From: a bacterium
Lineage (GTDB): Bacteria; Desulfobacterota; Deferrisomatia; Deferrisomatales; BM512
DNA: 64,000 bases
Reading direction: 5' to 3'
Assembly (NCBI GenBank): GCA_004322275.1
Contig: SCTA01000035.1
Coordinates: 44,109-108,108, forward strand
Shown: positions 1-8,463 of the stretch, piece after piece
How the letters are laid out: every line of letters begins with the position of its first letter
How positions within the stretch are numbered: position 1 is the first letter of the stretch
The notes under the pieces: generated by a model
Told to the model about the DNA's origin: nothing
Database searches by the model: none
The model's input: the letters and a program-made list of their open reading frames with translations, nothing else
Position numbers and translations under genes: made by a program

Positions 1-525
1 CTCGAATACGGCGCTCACCTCCTGCCCGAAACAGGCTTCAACCGCCTTCCGCTCCTTTACAAGGACGGACTGATGCTCGCGGGCGACTCGGCGGGGCTCA
101 TCTCCACCTCTCCGCGCCACGAAGGGACGAATTTCTCGATGGCCTCGGGAATCTTCGCGGGCGAGACCGCCGCCGAAGCCAGGACGCTCGGCGATTATTC
201 CTCGGCCGCCCTCAGCGCCTACAAAAGAAAGCTCGACGAGAGTTTCGTGATGAAGGACATGGAGAGGTTCCGCGACTGGCCCGATTTTCTGCGCGAAAGC
301 CCGCAAATCTTCTCCTCCTGGCCCTCGGCGGTGAGCGCGATGGCCGAAAAGACCCTGGAGATAGGGAATACCACCGCGACCGAAGACGAGTTGATGGACC
401 TTTTCAACCGCAGAATCGGGCTTTTGCCCTTCGCCATGACGGCCATAAAACTCCGTAGCGCCCTCAGAATATTCGGTTACGGAAAATCGGACAAAGTACT
501 GGAATATTTGGCTCGCAACTGGTAA
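1..525 (+). CDS. fixC: FixC-family electron-transfer flavoprotein-quinone oxidoreductase, C-terminal part
   Basis: The gene enters from the left edge in frame 1, so only the last 174 residues are present and the start is missing. A GDSAG motif near fragment residue 28, followed by an EGTNFSMASG stretch, is the second FAD-contacting segment of geranylgeranyl reductase/FixC-type flavoproteins. FixC proteins pass electrons from the FixAB electron-transfer flavoprotein towards quinone together with the ferredoxin-like FixX. A fixX gene follows 29 bases downstream, which supports this call over other FAD oxidoreductases. FixA and FixB would be expected upstream, outside the window. Sure of the family; the precise electron donor is inferred. 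Confidence 0.85.
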   Translation, partial: LEYGAHLLPETGFNRLPLLYKDGLMLAGDSAGLISTSPRHEGTNFSMASGIFAGETAAEARTLGDYSSAALSAYKRKLDESFVMKDMERFRDWPDFLRESPQIFSSWPSAVSAMAEKTLEIGNTTATEDELMDLFNRRIGLLPFAMTAIKLRSALRIFGYGKSDKVLEYLARNW

Positions 526-554
526 ATATCAAAGAGCTTTTCAGGAAGAAAATT

Positions 555-851
555 ATGAGCCCAGAGTCCAAGAAAACAATAGAAGAGAAACTTTACGCCA
601 ACGAAACCAGGGTGGACAAAACTCCCCACCTTGAGATAGCCGACCCCTCCGTCTGCCTGGAGTGCGCCGCAAAGCCCTGCACCACTGTCTGCCCGGCGCG
701 AACCTACACCTGGAGCGAAGAGGGGCAGAAAATCAGCGTCTCCTACGAAAACTGCCTTGAATGCGGCGGTTGCAGGGCCGTCTGCCCACGTTCGGTAATC
801 GCTTGGCGCAATCCGATGGGCGGGATGGGAATCTGCTACCGCTATGGTTAG
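555..851 (+). CDS. fixX: FixX ferredoxin-like protein
   Basis: A 98-residue ferredoxin-like protein. Two cysteine clusters are visible: C34, C37, C42 and C46, then C67, C70, C73 and C77. The second is a clean CxxCxxCxxxCP motif expected to hold a 4Fe-4S cluster. The C-terminus (GICYRYG) is the usual FixX ending. FixX partners FixC in the ETF-quinone electron-transfer complex, and fixC lies directly upstream. The TAG stop coincides with the first base of a fold-back repeat at 851-994, so that element sits exactly at the end of the gene. Confidence 0.9.
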   Translation: MSPESKKTIEEKLYANETRVDKTPHLEIADPSVCLECAAKPCTTVCPARTYTWSEEGQKISVSYENCLECGGCRAVCPRSVIAWRNPMGGMGICYRYG

Positions 852-994
852 GAGGTCGTCGAAAAACTACTGCGAGCCTCGTTTTCTTCGTCGCGTGCTC
901 GCTCGAAAGCTCGCCTAACAAACGGTTATGTCTCGCTTCTCGCTGCGCGTCTCCTTGAAACCGGGGCTTCTCTTAACGTTTTTCATAGACCTCC
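851..994. repeat. Long fold-back repeat element, family I, copy 1
   Basis: A 144-base imperfect palindrome between fixX and hemB. The outermost bases GGAGGTC (851-857) pair with GACCTCC (988-994), and GAAAAAC pairs with GTTTTTC just inside. At the centre TAAC (916-919) pairs with GTTA (925-928) across the loop AAACG. The interior closely matches the element at 45765-45905, for example TGTCTCGCTTCTCGCTG and CTCCTTGAAACCGGG are shared. It encodes no plausible protein and could fold as one long RNA or DNA hairpin. Confidence 0.8.
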
Positions 995-1020
995 CGGAAG
1001 GATTTGAAAGGGCTGTATAA

Positions 1021-1995
1021 ATGGAATTTCCAAGAGTAAGAATGCGCCGCATGCGCGCCAACGATACGATACGGCGGATGGTCCGCGAGACTTCGCTTTC
1101 CCCCGCCGATTTCATCTATCCCCTTTTCGTCCGCGAGGGCGAGGGGGTTCGCGTGCCCATCAACTCGATGCCGGGGCAGTGCCAGCTTTCCATCGACGAG
1201 GCGGTGAAGGAGGCTAAAAACGCCTTCTCCCTCGGCGTTCCGTCGGTGCTGCTTTTCGGGATCCCCGATACGAAAGACGCCATCGGATCCTCGGGTTTCG
1301 ACCCCAACGGCATAGTCCAGCGGGCGATACGGAAGATAAAGGACGCGGTGCCGGAGATGTGCGTCATCACCGACGTATGCATGTGCGAGTACACCGACCA
1401 CGGCCACTGCGGCGCGATTAAAAACGGCGACGTGGACAACGACGCTACCCTCGAACTTCTGGTCAGGGAGGCCCTCTCCCACGCCGTCGCCGGGGCGGAC
1501 ATGGTCGCCCCCTCCGACATGATGGACGGCAGGGTCGGCGCGATACGCGACGGCCTCGACTGCGAGGGGTTCGGCCACATTCCGGTGATGGCCTACGCCG
1601 CGAAGTACGCCTCGACCTTTTATGGGCCTTTTCGCGACGCCGCCGAGTCGCCGCCGAAGTTCGGAGACAGGCGCAGCTACCAGATGGACCCCGCCAACGC
1701 CCTCGAAGCCCTTCGCGAAGTAGAGCTCGACGTGATGGAGGGGGCGGACATAGTGATGGTGAAGCCAGCGCTCCCCTATCTCGACATAATCCGCCTGATA
1801 AAGGACCGCTTCGGCATGCCCACCGCCGCCTACAACGTAAGCGGCGAGTATTCGATGGTAAAGGCGATGGACAGGCTGGGCTGGGGCGACGGCACCGGGC
1901 TGATGATGGAGATGCTCCTTTCCATAAAGCGTTCCGGCGCGGACATGATCCTCACCTACTTCGCGCCCGAAGCCGCCAAAGTCCTGCAGGATTAG
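1021..1995 (+). CDS. hemB: Delta-aminolevulinic acid dehydratase (porphobilinogen synthase)
   Basis: Condenses two 5-aminolevulinate molecules to porphobilinogen in tetrapyrrole synthesis, in the cytoplasm. The 324-residue length is normal for the family. The metal site has the cysteine (zinc) form, with C120, C122 and C130 in [14 protein letters not shown]. The two active-site lysines are K195 (in AYAAKYAS) and K248 (in [10 protein letters not shown]), the latter being the Schiff-base residue. The ATG start follows the fold-back element at 851-994. A small gene starts 3 bases after the stop and is probably co-transcribed. Confidence 0.97.
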   Translation: MEFPRVRMRRMRANDTIRRMVRETSLSPADFIYPLFVREGEGVRVPINSMPGQCQLSIDEAVKEAKNAFSLGVPSVLLFGIPDTKDAIGSSGFDPNGIVQRAIRKIKDAVPEMCVITDVCMCEYTDHGHCGAIKNGDVDNDATLELLVREALSHAVAGADMVAPSDMMDGRVGAIRDGLDCEGFGHIPVMAYAAKYASTFYGPFRDAAESPPKFGDRRSYQMDPANALEALREVELDVMEGADIVMVKPALPYLDIIRLIKDRFGMPTAAYNVSGEYSMVKAMDRLGWGDGTGLMMEMLLSIKRSGADMILTYFAPEAAKVLQD

Positions 1996-1998
1996 AAA

Positions 1999-2208
1999 TT
2001 GCCCTGCTCCTCGAAATGCGTATACAGGGTCGTTGAGACCTCGTCGGTGACCGACGACAGCCTCACCCGGATGCTGAACGCCGAAGCCGCCGAGGGGTGG
2101 ATTTTCGACGGCTTTCATTTCGCCATGAGGGAGGGCTCCCACAGACCCGCCATGGCCTTCGCCCTCTTCCACAAGGAAGTCAGGGAAGATCCGGAACAGC
2201 AAAGATGA
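1999..2208 (+). CDS. Small DUF4177-like protein
   Basis: A 69-residue protein from a TTG codon that lies 3 bases after the hemB stop and has an AGGA ribosome site 7 bases upstream. A YRVVE strand, a short helix ending in AAEGW and a closing FALFHKE strand resemble the small beta-alpha-beta proteins grouped as DUF4177. Its stop overlaps the next start in an ATGA arrangement, which supports a real translated gene. No function is known for the family. The assignment is by pattern only. Confidence 0.6.
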   Translation: MPCSSKCVYRVVETSSVTDDSLTRMLNAEAAEGWIFDGFHFAMREGSHRPAMAFALFHKEVREDPEQQR

Positions 2209-2585
2209 AGCGCGCCGCCCTCTTTCTCATCCTGCTGCTTTTCGCGGCCTTCGCCTTCGCGGGTCCCTCGGTGACCCGCCACGCCTTCACCCGCCAGATA
2301 GTCGGCAGGGAGCCCATCGGCGACGGTTCGGCCTTCGACTCGAAGGTCGGCAACCTCTACTTCTTCATAAACGTCGTGGGCGCCGAAACTCCGCAGGACA
2401 TTACCCACACCTGGCTCTACAACGGGCAGACGGTGAACGAAGTCACGCTGCACATCGAGGGGGAAAGCTGGCGCACCTGGTCCAACACCAACATCCCTCC
2501 GGAAAACCTCGGCGAATGGACCGTCGTCGTGCGCGATTCCCAAGGTGAAACGATCTACGCGGCCTCCTTTACGGTGACAAAATAA
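2205..2585 (+). CDS. Secreted DUF2914-domain protein
   Basis: A 126-residue protein. The start is the ATG at 2205, which overlaps the previous stop; an upstream extension in the same frame is only shadow coding. The N-terminus is a clear signal peptide (MKRAALFLILLLFAAFAFAG), so the product is exported. The mature part has the HTWLYNG and WRTWSNTNI strands and the GEWTVVVRDSQG ending typical of DUF2914, a small beta-rich extracytoplasmic domain of unknown role. It is 3 bases from polA. Confidence 0.75.
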   Translation: MKRAALFLILLLFAAFAFAGPSVTRHAFTRQIVGREPIGDGSAFDSKVGNLYFFINVVGAETPQDITHTWLYNGQTVNEVTLHIEGESWRTWSNTNIPPENLGEWTVVVRDSQGETIYAASFTVTK

Positions 2586-2588
2586 GTC

Positions 2589-5066
2589 ATGGGCCGGGTC
2601 TACCTGGTGGACGGATCTAACCTCCTTTACCGCGCCTACCACGCGATACGGGGATTCCAGACCTCCAGGGGGCTTCCGACCCAGGCGGTCTACGGCTTCA
2701 CCTCGATGGCCCTTAGGCTTGAAAAGGAAGAGAAGCCGGATTTTCTCGCCGTAGTTTTCGACCCTCCCGGCCCCACGCGAAAACACACCCTCTACTCCGA
2801 GTACAAGGCCCAGCGGGAACGGCCCCCGGAAGACCTGATAATCCAGATTCCCTACGTTCACAGAGTCCTGGAGGCGATGGGCATTCCCGTGCTCATCGTC
2901 CCCGGCATCGAGGCCGACGACCTCATCGGAACCCTTGCGAAAAAAGCGCTCGACCGGGGCGACGAGGTGACCGTAGTCACCGGCGACAAGGATTTTTACC
3001 AGCTCGTCGGCCCAAGGCTAAAGCTCCTCGACACCATGCGCGACCTCGTGACGGGTCCGGACGAGGTCTTCGAGCGAATGGGGGTGAAGCCGGAGCAGGT
3101 CGTTGACCTGCTGGCGATTACCGGCGACAAGGTGGACAACATCCCCGGCGTGCCGGGAGTCGGGCGGAAACTCGCCGCGCAGCTTCTCGGCGATTACGGC
3201 GATCTCGAAGCCCTCATCGCCCACGCCGACGAGCTTGGCGGCAAGAGGGGAGAGGCCTTCCGGGAAAATCTCGCCAGAATACGCGCCAACGTGCCTCTCG
3301 TCACCATCGAGACGGATATCGACGTAGGCGATATCGGCGATAATCTCGACAGAAAGCCGGTGGACGCCGCCGGGCTCGCCTCCCTTTTCAGGGAGCTTGA
3401 GTTTCACAAGTTCCTGCGGGACCTCGGCCTTCTTGAGGTGCCGGTAGTAAAGCCCGCCGAAAGCGAGACCGCCTCCCGAACCTGGACGGAGGAGGTGATT
3501 CCCTCAAGCTGGGTTTCGGCCGTTTTCACGCCCGAAGGCCTTTTCCTTTGCGACGGCGCGGGGCCGATTTCGCCGGAAACCCCCGTAAAGATTCCCCCCG
3601 GCTCAAGGGTCGTGGGCCACGGCCTCAAGGCTTACCGGGAAGAGTGGGAGAGAGCCGGGCTGACCTCGGGAATGATAGAGATCGATACCGAGCTTGCGGG
3701 TTACATGCTCTTCCCCGGAAGGCGCTCCTATGACCTCGTTTCCCTTGCCGAGGACAGGGAGCTTTCCCTCGACCCAAAGACGGGCGAGGGGCTTTTGGCC
3801 CTGGCCGTCCGGATGAAGGGCGAGCTGGAGGAAAAGGGGCTCTGGCCGCTCTACAGGGAGGTCGAGATTCCCCTGATCGGCGTTCTGGCGAGGATGGAGG
3901 CGGCGGGAGTCAAGGTGGACCGGGAAAAGCTCTCCGGGCTCAGCCTTGAATTCGAGGGACGGCTGAAAACGCTCGAAAGCGAGATGTTCGGCCTCGCGGG
4001 AGGGGAGTTCAATCCCCAGAGCCCCAAACAGCTCGCCGAGATTCTCTTCCAGAAGCTCGGCCTCGCCCCCGTGAGGAAGACCGCAGGCGGCAGCCACTCC
4101 ACCGACGCCTCGGTGCTTGAGGAGCTTTCCGCCCAGCACAAGCTTCCGGCGGTCATCATCGAGCACAGGGGGCTTTCCAAGCTCAAATCCTCCTTCATCG
4201 ACGCCCTGCCGAAGCTCGTGGCCCCAGACGGAAGAATCCACACCGTCTTTCAGCAGACGGTCGCCGCCACCGGCAGGCTGAGTTCCTCGAATCCGAACCT
4301 CCAGAACATCCCGATACGCGGTGAGGAGGGGAAGAGAATCAGGGAAGCCTTTATCGCCGAGCCGGGCTATCTTCTCCTTTCGGCGGACTATTCGCAGGTA
4401 GAGCTTCGCATCCTCGCTCACCTGAGCTGCGACGACGACCTCGTTTCGCTCTTCGCCAGCGGCAGGGACATACACTCGGAGACGGCGGCGAGGCTTTTTG
4501 ACGTGGGGCCTCTCGGCGTCACAACACAGATGCGAAGGCAGGCCAAGACCGTCAACTTCGGAATCATCTACGGGATAAGCCCCTTCGGCCTCGCGAAACA
4601 GCTCGGCGTCAGCCAGTCCGACGCCAAAAAGATGATCGACCGCTACATGAAGCGCTTCCCCGGCGTCTTCCGGATCAGGGAAAAGCTCGTAGCCGAAGCG
4701 AAGGAGAAGGGGTACTCGACGACCCTGTTCGGAAGGATACGGCAGATACCCGAGCTCAAGTCGAAAAACCGCGCCGATCGCGAGTTCGGCGAACGCCTTG
4801 CCGTGAATTCGCCGATTCAGGGCTCCGCCGCCGACATAATCAAGCGCGCCATGCTGATGGCGGATGACGCGATGCGCTCGGACAAGGTCGATGCGAGGCT
4901 CACCTTGCAGGTCCACGACGAACTGGTCCTTGAGGTCGCCGAAAAACAGGTCGAAAAGGCCAGGGAAATACTGGTCGAAGCGATGGAGGGGGCCGCGAAG
5001 CTGAAAGTCCGGCTCAAGGTTGAAGCGGGCTGGGGCCCGGACTGGTACCGGGCTCACGGGGGCTGA
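2589..5066 (+). CDS. polA: DNA polymerase I, proofreading domain degenerate
   Basis: Repairs and joins Okazaki fragments by gap filling and 5' nuclease activity. The 825 residues contain an N-terminal 5'-3' exonuclease (about 1-285, with EADDLIGTLA and TGDKDFYQL), a shortened 3'-5' exonuclease-like region (about 300-400) and the polymerase domain (about 410-825). Polymerase motif A has catalytic D600 in SADYSQVELR, motif B is KTVNFGIIYG, and motif C has D777 in VHDE. The exonuclease region lacks the expected DxE motif, and the GHGLKAYREEW segment lacks the usual second-site aspartate. Proofreading is therefore probably absent, as in Bacillus and Thermus enzymes. Confidence 0.96.
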   Translation: MGRVYLVDGSNLLYRAYHAIRGFQTSRGLPTQAVYGFTSMALRLEKEEKPDFLAVVFDPPGPTRKHTLYSEYKAQRERPPEDLIIQIPYVHRVLEAMGIPVLIVPGIEADDLIGTLAKKALDRGDEVTVVTGDKDFYQLVGPRLKLLDTMRDLVTGPDEVFERMGVKPEQVVDLLAITGDKVDNIPGVPGVGRKLAAQLLGDYGDLEALIAHADELGGKRGEAFRENLARIRANVPLVTIETDIDVGDIGDNLDRKPVDAAGLASLFRELEFHKFLRDLGLLEVPVVKPAESETASRTWTEEVIPSSWVSAVFTPEGLFLCDGAGPISPETPVKIPPGSRVVGHGLKAYREEWERAGLTSGMIEIDTELAGYMLFPGRRSYDLVSLAEDRELSLDPKTGEGLLALAVRMKGELEEKGLWPLYREVEIPLIGVLARMEAAGVKVDREKLSGLSLEFEGRLKTLESEMFGLAGGEFNPQSPKQLAEILFQKLGLAPVRKTAGGSHSTDASVLEELSAQHKLPAVIIEHRGLSKLKSSFIDALPKLVAPDGRIHTVFQQTVAATGRLSSSNPNLQNIPIRGEEGKRIREAFIAEPGYLLLSADYSQVELRILAHLSCDDDLVSLFASGRDIHSETAARLFDVGPLGVTTQMRRQAKTVNFGIIYGISPFGLAKQLGVSQSDAKKMIDRYMKRFPGVFRIREKLVAEAKEKGYSTTLFGRIRQIPELKSKNRADREFGERLAVNSPIQGSAADIIKRAMLMADDAMRSDKVDARLTLQVHDELVLEVAEKQVEKAREILVEAMEGAAKLKVRLKVEAGWGPDWYRAHGG

Positions 5067-5100
5067 AACCCTCTTTCACGGCAGATTTTTTTATGGTCGC

Positions 5101-5130
5101 GGCCGCGCCCCGAAGCGGGGTTTAGAGGCC
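5101..5130 (+). terminator. Possible weak terminator after polA
   Basis: GGCC arms at 5101 and 5127 enclose a CCCCG-AAG-CGGGG hairpin (5108-5120) followed by only three T residues. It lies between polA and the promoter for the zapB-like gene, so a terminator is plausible, but the T tract is short. Confidence 0.3.
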
Positions 5131-5139
5131 GTTTGACAC

Positions 5140-5168
5140 TTGACTAAAAACCCGCTCCGGTTTAGGAT
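5140..5168 (+). promoter_or_regulatory. Sigma-70-type promoter for the zapB-zapA-6S unit
   Basis: A TTGACT -35 box (5140-5145) is followed by a 17-base spacer and a TAGGAT -10 box (5163-5168). The expected start of transcription is near 5175, about 18 bases before the chosen zapB-like start codon. Confidence 0.6.
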
Positions 5169-5192
5169 TTGCAAAGGAGCATGGAGAAGTCT

Positions 5193-5447
5193 ATGCATTT
5201 GGAAAAACTGGAACTTCTGGAGAGAGAACTGGGCCGTTTCGCTGATGAATATGAGCGGCTCAGGGAGGAGAACAAGGGTCTCCGGGAGCGTCTGGAGCTT
5301 CAGACGCTTCAAATCGGTGGATTGCAGGAAGAGCTTGAGCGGTTGCGCTCCCGTAAGGAAAAGATGCGCGACTGTCTCGCCAGGATCGAAGGGGTTGTCG
5401 GTAAACTCAGGGATTTGCAACTCAAAGAAGCCGGAGTTGAAGATTGA
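5193..5447 (+). CDS. zapB: Short coiled-coil protein, ZapB-like
   Basis: An acidic, Leu/Glu-rich protein of about 84 residues that is almost entirely coiled coil (for example LEKLELLERELGRFADEY). ATG 5193 is preferred because GGAGAAG lies just upstream; TTG 5169 and ATG 5181 are poorly placed for the AAGGAG at 5174. It overlaps zapA by 4 bases. A coiled-coil gene immediately before zapA is consistent with ZapB-type proteins that work with ZapA on the FtsZ ring. Sequence similarity in coiled coils is weak evidence, so the functional name is provisional. Confidence 0.6.
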   Translation: MHLEKLELLERELGRFADEYERLREENKGLRERLELQTLQIGGLQEELERLRSRKEKMRDCLARIEGVVGKLRDLQLKEAGVED

Positions 5448-5758
5448 AGATATGCGAAGTTGACATTTTCGGCGAAAAATACTCGCTAAGAGCGGAGATG
5501 GATGACACCTTCGTTCGCGATCTCGCCCGATACGTCGATTCGCGGATGAGGGAAGTCGCCAACGCTTCTCCCTCGGCGTCGCCGTTGCAAGTAGCCGTTC
5601 TCGCCGCTCTTGACATCGCAAGCGAAGTGACCGCTCCGGCCGAGGCCGGAGCGGAAAACAGCCAGAAGGTGCTGGCGCTTGCCGATGACGTTGAGACGCG
5701 GGCCCGGCGCATGCTTGAACGCATATCAAGGGCCAGCCCCGAGATTCAAAACGCTTAG
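5444..5758 (+). CDS. zapA: Cell division protein ZapA
   Basis: A 104-residue ZapA-family protein, which crosslinks FtsZ filaments at the division site. The N-terminal CEVDIFGEKYSLRA is the typical ZapA beta hairpin, followed by YVDSRMREVA and a VAVLAALDIASE helix leading into a C-terminal coiled coil. It overlaps the coiled-coil gene upstream by 4 bases. The 6S RNA gene follows directly, reproducing the zapA-ssrS order known from many proteobacteria. Confidence 0.88.
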   Translation: MKICEVDIFGEKYSLRAEMDDTFVRDLARYVDSRMREVANASPSASPLQVAVLAALDIASEVTAPAEAGAENSQKVLALADDVETRARRMLERISRASPEIQNA

Positions 5759-5769
5759 TAAGGCCGGTT

Positions 5770-5946
5770 TTCCCTGCTGTGTTCGTGATCATACGGAAAT
5801 CTGTTGAGCCAATGAAAACTAATAGGGAGTCCTTTGGAGATTGTGGCCGGCATGCCCTTAAGCTGGGAGCCGATAAGCAGTCGCGGGACGCCCACCTTTC
5901 CGGGAATGGTTCAACTGAACCTCATTGACACGGCAACGGCGGGGAG
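5770..5946 (+). ncRNA. ssrS: 6S RNA
   Basis: A gap of more than 300 bases after zapA holds a roughly 175-base sequence with 6S RNA traits. The 5' segment CCCTGCTGTGTTCGT (5772-5786) pairs with the 3' segment ACGGCAACGGCGGGG (5930-5944), forming the closing stem with few mismatches. A GTTGAGCC segment lies near 5802, as expected in the 5' side of 6S RNAs. A hairpin follows at 5953. 6S RNA binds sigma-70 RNA polymerase holoenzyme and represses transcription in stationary phase. Position after zapA is the classic location. The exact ends are estimated. Confidence 0.8.
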
Positions 5947-5952
5947 CTTTTC

Positions 5953-5980
5953 GGGGGACGGCGCATAGCCGCCGTCCCTC
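5953..5980 (+). terminator. Hairpin after the 6S RNA gene
   Basis: GGGACGGC (5955-5962) pairs with GCCGTCCC (5971-5978) and is followed by TCTCT rather than a strong T run. It probably ends the 6S transcript or protects its 3' end. The 110 bases from here to rny show only the AGGGAG ribosome site for rny. Confidence 0.5.
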
Positions 5981-6092
5981 TCTGCCCCTTCGGCCTGTTC
6001 CTCCACTCCATCCCGCTCTCTCCCTGTAAAAGCAGTTCCCAAACCCGTTTTCAGGGTCGTTTCTACGATCCTTTCATTGAAGGGAGAATCCT

Positions 6093-7646
6093 TTGGAAAT
6101 CACCACAATTGCCGTCATCGTTCTGGCGATTATCGCGGCTGTCCTTGTCTGGATTATCATCCAGTCTAAGGGGAAAACTCCTCAGAGTCAGGCCGGGGAG
6201 GCCGGCGAGCTTATAACCGAAGCCCGCAAGCAGGCCGAGATTATACGCAAGGAGGCCGATCTAAAGGCCAAGGAAGAACTTCTCGCCCAGAGAACCCGTT
6301 TTGAAAAGGAAACGGAGGACAAGAAGACCGAGGTCCTGAATCAGGAAAAAAGGATTCAGCAAAAAGAGGAAAATCTTATCCGCAAGGAAGATAACCTCGA
6401 CAAGCGCGACGAAAGACTCAACGAGCTTGAAAAGCGCCTGAGCCAGCGTCAGGGCGAGCTGGACAAGAAGCAGAGCAAGATCGGCGAGATGGAAAAAGAG
6501 ATATTGCAGACCCTGGAGAGGGTTGCAGGGCTTACCGCCGAGGAAGCCAAGGAAGAACTGAAGGCCAACCTCCTGAGCGAGGCGCGCCACGAGGCCGCCA
6601 GGTCCATCAGGGAAATAGACGAAGAAGCCAAGAAAATGGCCGACAAGAAGGCCAAGGAATACATCTGTCTCGCGATTCAGCGCTACGCCGGAGAGTACGT
6701 CCATGAAAAGACCGTCTCCTCCGTGCAGCTGCCGAACGAAGAGATGAAGGGCAGGATCATCGGCAGAGAGGGCAGAAACATCCGCGCCCTCGAAGCAGCC
6801 ACCGGCATAGACCTCATAGTGGACGACACCCCCGAGACTGTTCTTCTCTCCGGCTATAACCCCGTCCGCAGGGAGGTGGCCCGCATAGCGCTCGAAAGGC
6901 TTATCGCCGACGGCAGAATCCACCCCGCCCGCATCGAGGAGGTTGTCGAAAAGGCGGAGAAGGACATCGAAAAGGAGATTCAGGAGGCCGGTGAGCAGGC
7001 GACCTTCGACGTAGGCGTCCACGGAATAGCCTCCGAACTCGTCACCCTCCTCGGAAGGCTCAAATTCCGCAGTTCCTTCGCCCAGAACGTTCTCGAACAC
7101 TCCATAGAGGTCGCTTTTTTGTGCGGCATCATGGCCGCCGAACTCGGCCTGAACGTAAAGCTCGCCAAGAGGGCGGGGCTGCTTCACGACATCGGCAAGG
7201 CGGTAGACCACGAGGTGGAGGGCTCCCACGCCGTCATCGGCGCGGAACTCGCCCGCAAGAACCGCGAGCCCAAGGCCGTCATTACCGCCATCGCCAGCCA
7301 CCACGACGACACCCCGGCGACCTCGGTCCTCGACGTTCTCGTGCAGGCGGCTGACGCCCTTAGCGCCGCGAGGCCCGGAGCGCGCCGCGAGATGCTCGAA
7401 ACCTACGTAAGACGCCTTGAAGACCTCGAAAAGATAGCCAACAGCTTCGACGTGGTAGCCAAGTCCTTCGCGATACAGGCCGGGCGCGAGCTTCGCATCA
7501 TGGTCATGAGCGACAAGGTGGACGACGACGGCGCCTTCCTCCTCGCCAAGGACATAGCGAGAAAGGTCGAGCAGGAACTGAGCTATCCCGGCCAGATAAA
7601 GATTACCGTCATACGCGAGACCCGCGCGGTGGACTTCGCGAAATAA
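6093..7646 (+). CDS. rny: Ribonuclease Y
   Basis: A membrane-anchored endoribonuclease that starts mRNA decay. The 517-residue protein has one N-terminal transmembrane helix (about residues 5-23), a long Glu/Lys coiled coil (to about 200), a KH RNA-binding domain ([15 protein letters not shown]) and an HD phosphodiesterase domain with H365-D366 in [17 protein letters not shown]. The start is TTG 6093, with AGGGAG at 6081. Its stop overlaps the next ATG. The order rny-ymdB is conserved in many bacteria. Confidence 0.95.
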   Translation: MEITTIAVIVLAIIAAVLVWIIIQSKGKTPQSQAGEAGELITEARKQAEIIRKEADLKAKEELLAQRTRFEKETEDKKTEVLNQEKRIQQKEENLIRKEDNLDKRDERLNELEKRLSQRQGELDKKQSKIGEMEKEILQTLERVAGLTAEEAKEELKANLLSEARHEAARSIREIDEEAKKMADKKAKEYICLAIQRYAGEYVHEKTVSSVQLPNEEMKGRIIGREGRNIRALEAATGIDLIVDDTPETVLLSGYNPVRREVARIALERLIADGRIHPARIEEVVEKAEKDIEKEIQEAGEQATFDVGVHGIASELVTLLGRLKFRSSFAQNVLEHSIEVAFLCGIMAAELGLNVKLAKRAGLLHDIGKAVDHEVEGSHAVIGAELARKNREPKAVITAIASHHDDTPATSVLDVLVQAADALSAARPGARREMLETYVRRLEDLEKIANSFDVVAKSFAIQAGRELRIMVMSDKVDDDGAFLLAKDIARKVEQELSYPGQIKITVIRETRAVDFAK

Positions 7647-8422
7647 TGAAAATCCTCTTCGTCGGCGACATCGTCTCCGGGGCGGGGCTCAGGACTCTTA
7701 AAGCGGTCCTCCCCGAGCTTAAAAAGCGCCTCAGCCCGGATTTCGTAGTCGCCAACGGAGAGAACGCTTCAAGGGGTTTCGGAATAACCCCCCAGAATGT
7801 GAAGGCGATAATCGCCTCCGGGGTGGACGTTATCACCGGCGGAAACCACAGCTTCGACCGCAGGGAGATTGTCGATCTTCTGGAGGATTCGGAGAGGGTC
7901 CTTCGGCCCGCCAACCTTTCGCCGGGAGTGCCGGGGAAGGGGTTTTGCCTCCGCGAGGCAGCGGGGGTCAAAGTAGGGGTGATTAACCTCGTCGGGAGAA
8001 TATTCATGGCTCCCTCCGAGCACCCCTTCGTCGCGGCCGACAAAGCCATCGAGAGCCTCAAAAGCGCCGGAGCGCAGACGATTATCGTGGATTTCCACGC
8101 CGAGGCTACCAGCGAGAAGGCCGCGCTGGCTTATTACCTTGACGGAAGGGTTTCGGCGGTGCTGGGAACCCACACCCACGTCCCCACCGCCGACGCGAGG
8201 ATACTTCCCGGCAAGACAGGCTTCATCTCCGACGCGGGGATGACCGGCGACCGGGAATCGGTCATAGGAATCGAGAGAAACGCCAGCATCAGGCGTTTTC
8301 TGACCGGGATGCCGGGCGCTTCCCCGAGCGCCGAGGGGAGAGGGACGCTCATGGGCGTTTTCCTTGAGGTGTCCGAGGGCAAGTGCGTTTCAATCAGAAG
8401 GGTCGAAGAGATAGAGCCCTGA
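7646..8422 (+). CDS. YmdB/TIGR00282-family metallophosphoesterase
   Basis: A 258-residue calcineurin-like phosphoesterase. Metal-binding motifs are visible as GDIVSG near the N-terminus, NGENAS around residue 38, GGNHSFD, and DFHAEATSEK with GTHTHVPTAD near the C-terminal part. YmdB of Bacillus hydrolyses 2',3'-cAMP and influences RNase Y-dependent RNA levels. The one-base overlap with rny suggests a joint role here too. Substrate is inferred from the family, not from the sequence. Confidence 0.88.
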   Translation: MKILFVGDIVSGAGLRTLKAVLPELKKRLSPDFVVANGENASRGFGITPQNVKAIIASGVDVITGGNHSFDRREIVDLLEDSERVLRPANLSPGVPGKGFCLREAAGVKVGVINLVGRIFMAPSEHPFVAADKAIESLKSAGAQTIIVDFHAEATSEKAALAYYLDGRVSAVLGTHTHVPTADARILPGKTGFISDAGMTGDRESVIGIERNASIRRFLTGMPGASPSAEGRGTLMGVFLEVSEGKCVSIRRVEEIEP

Positions 8423-8463
8423 AGAGACGGTTTTTTGTGCAACTTTTGAAGGAAGCGAAATAG

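Noticed and set aside
851..994. Fold-back element as a rho-independent terminator of fixX
   Set aside because: Far too long, no T run after the stem, and a close copy lies within the nuo operon.
973..2202. Long minus-strand open frame opposite hemB
   Set aside because: Shadow of GC-rich third positions. hemB on the plus strand has all catalytic residues.
5636..5660. Palindrome GCTCCGGCCGAGGCCGGAGC within zapA
   Set aside because: Entirely inside the coding sequence, encoding an Ala/Glu-rich linker; no regulatory context.
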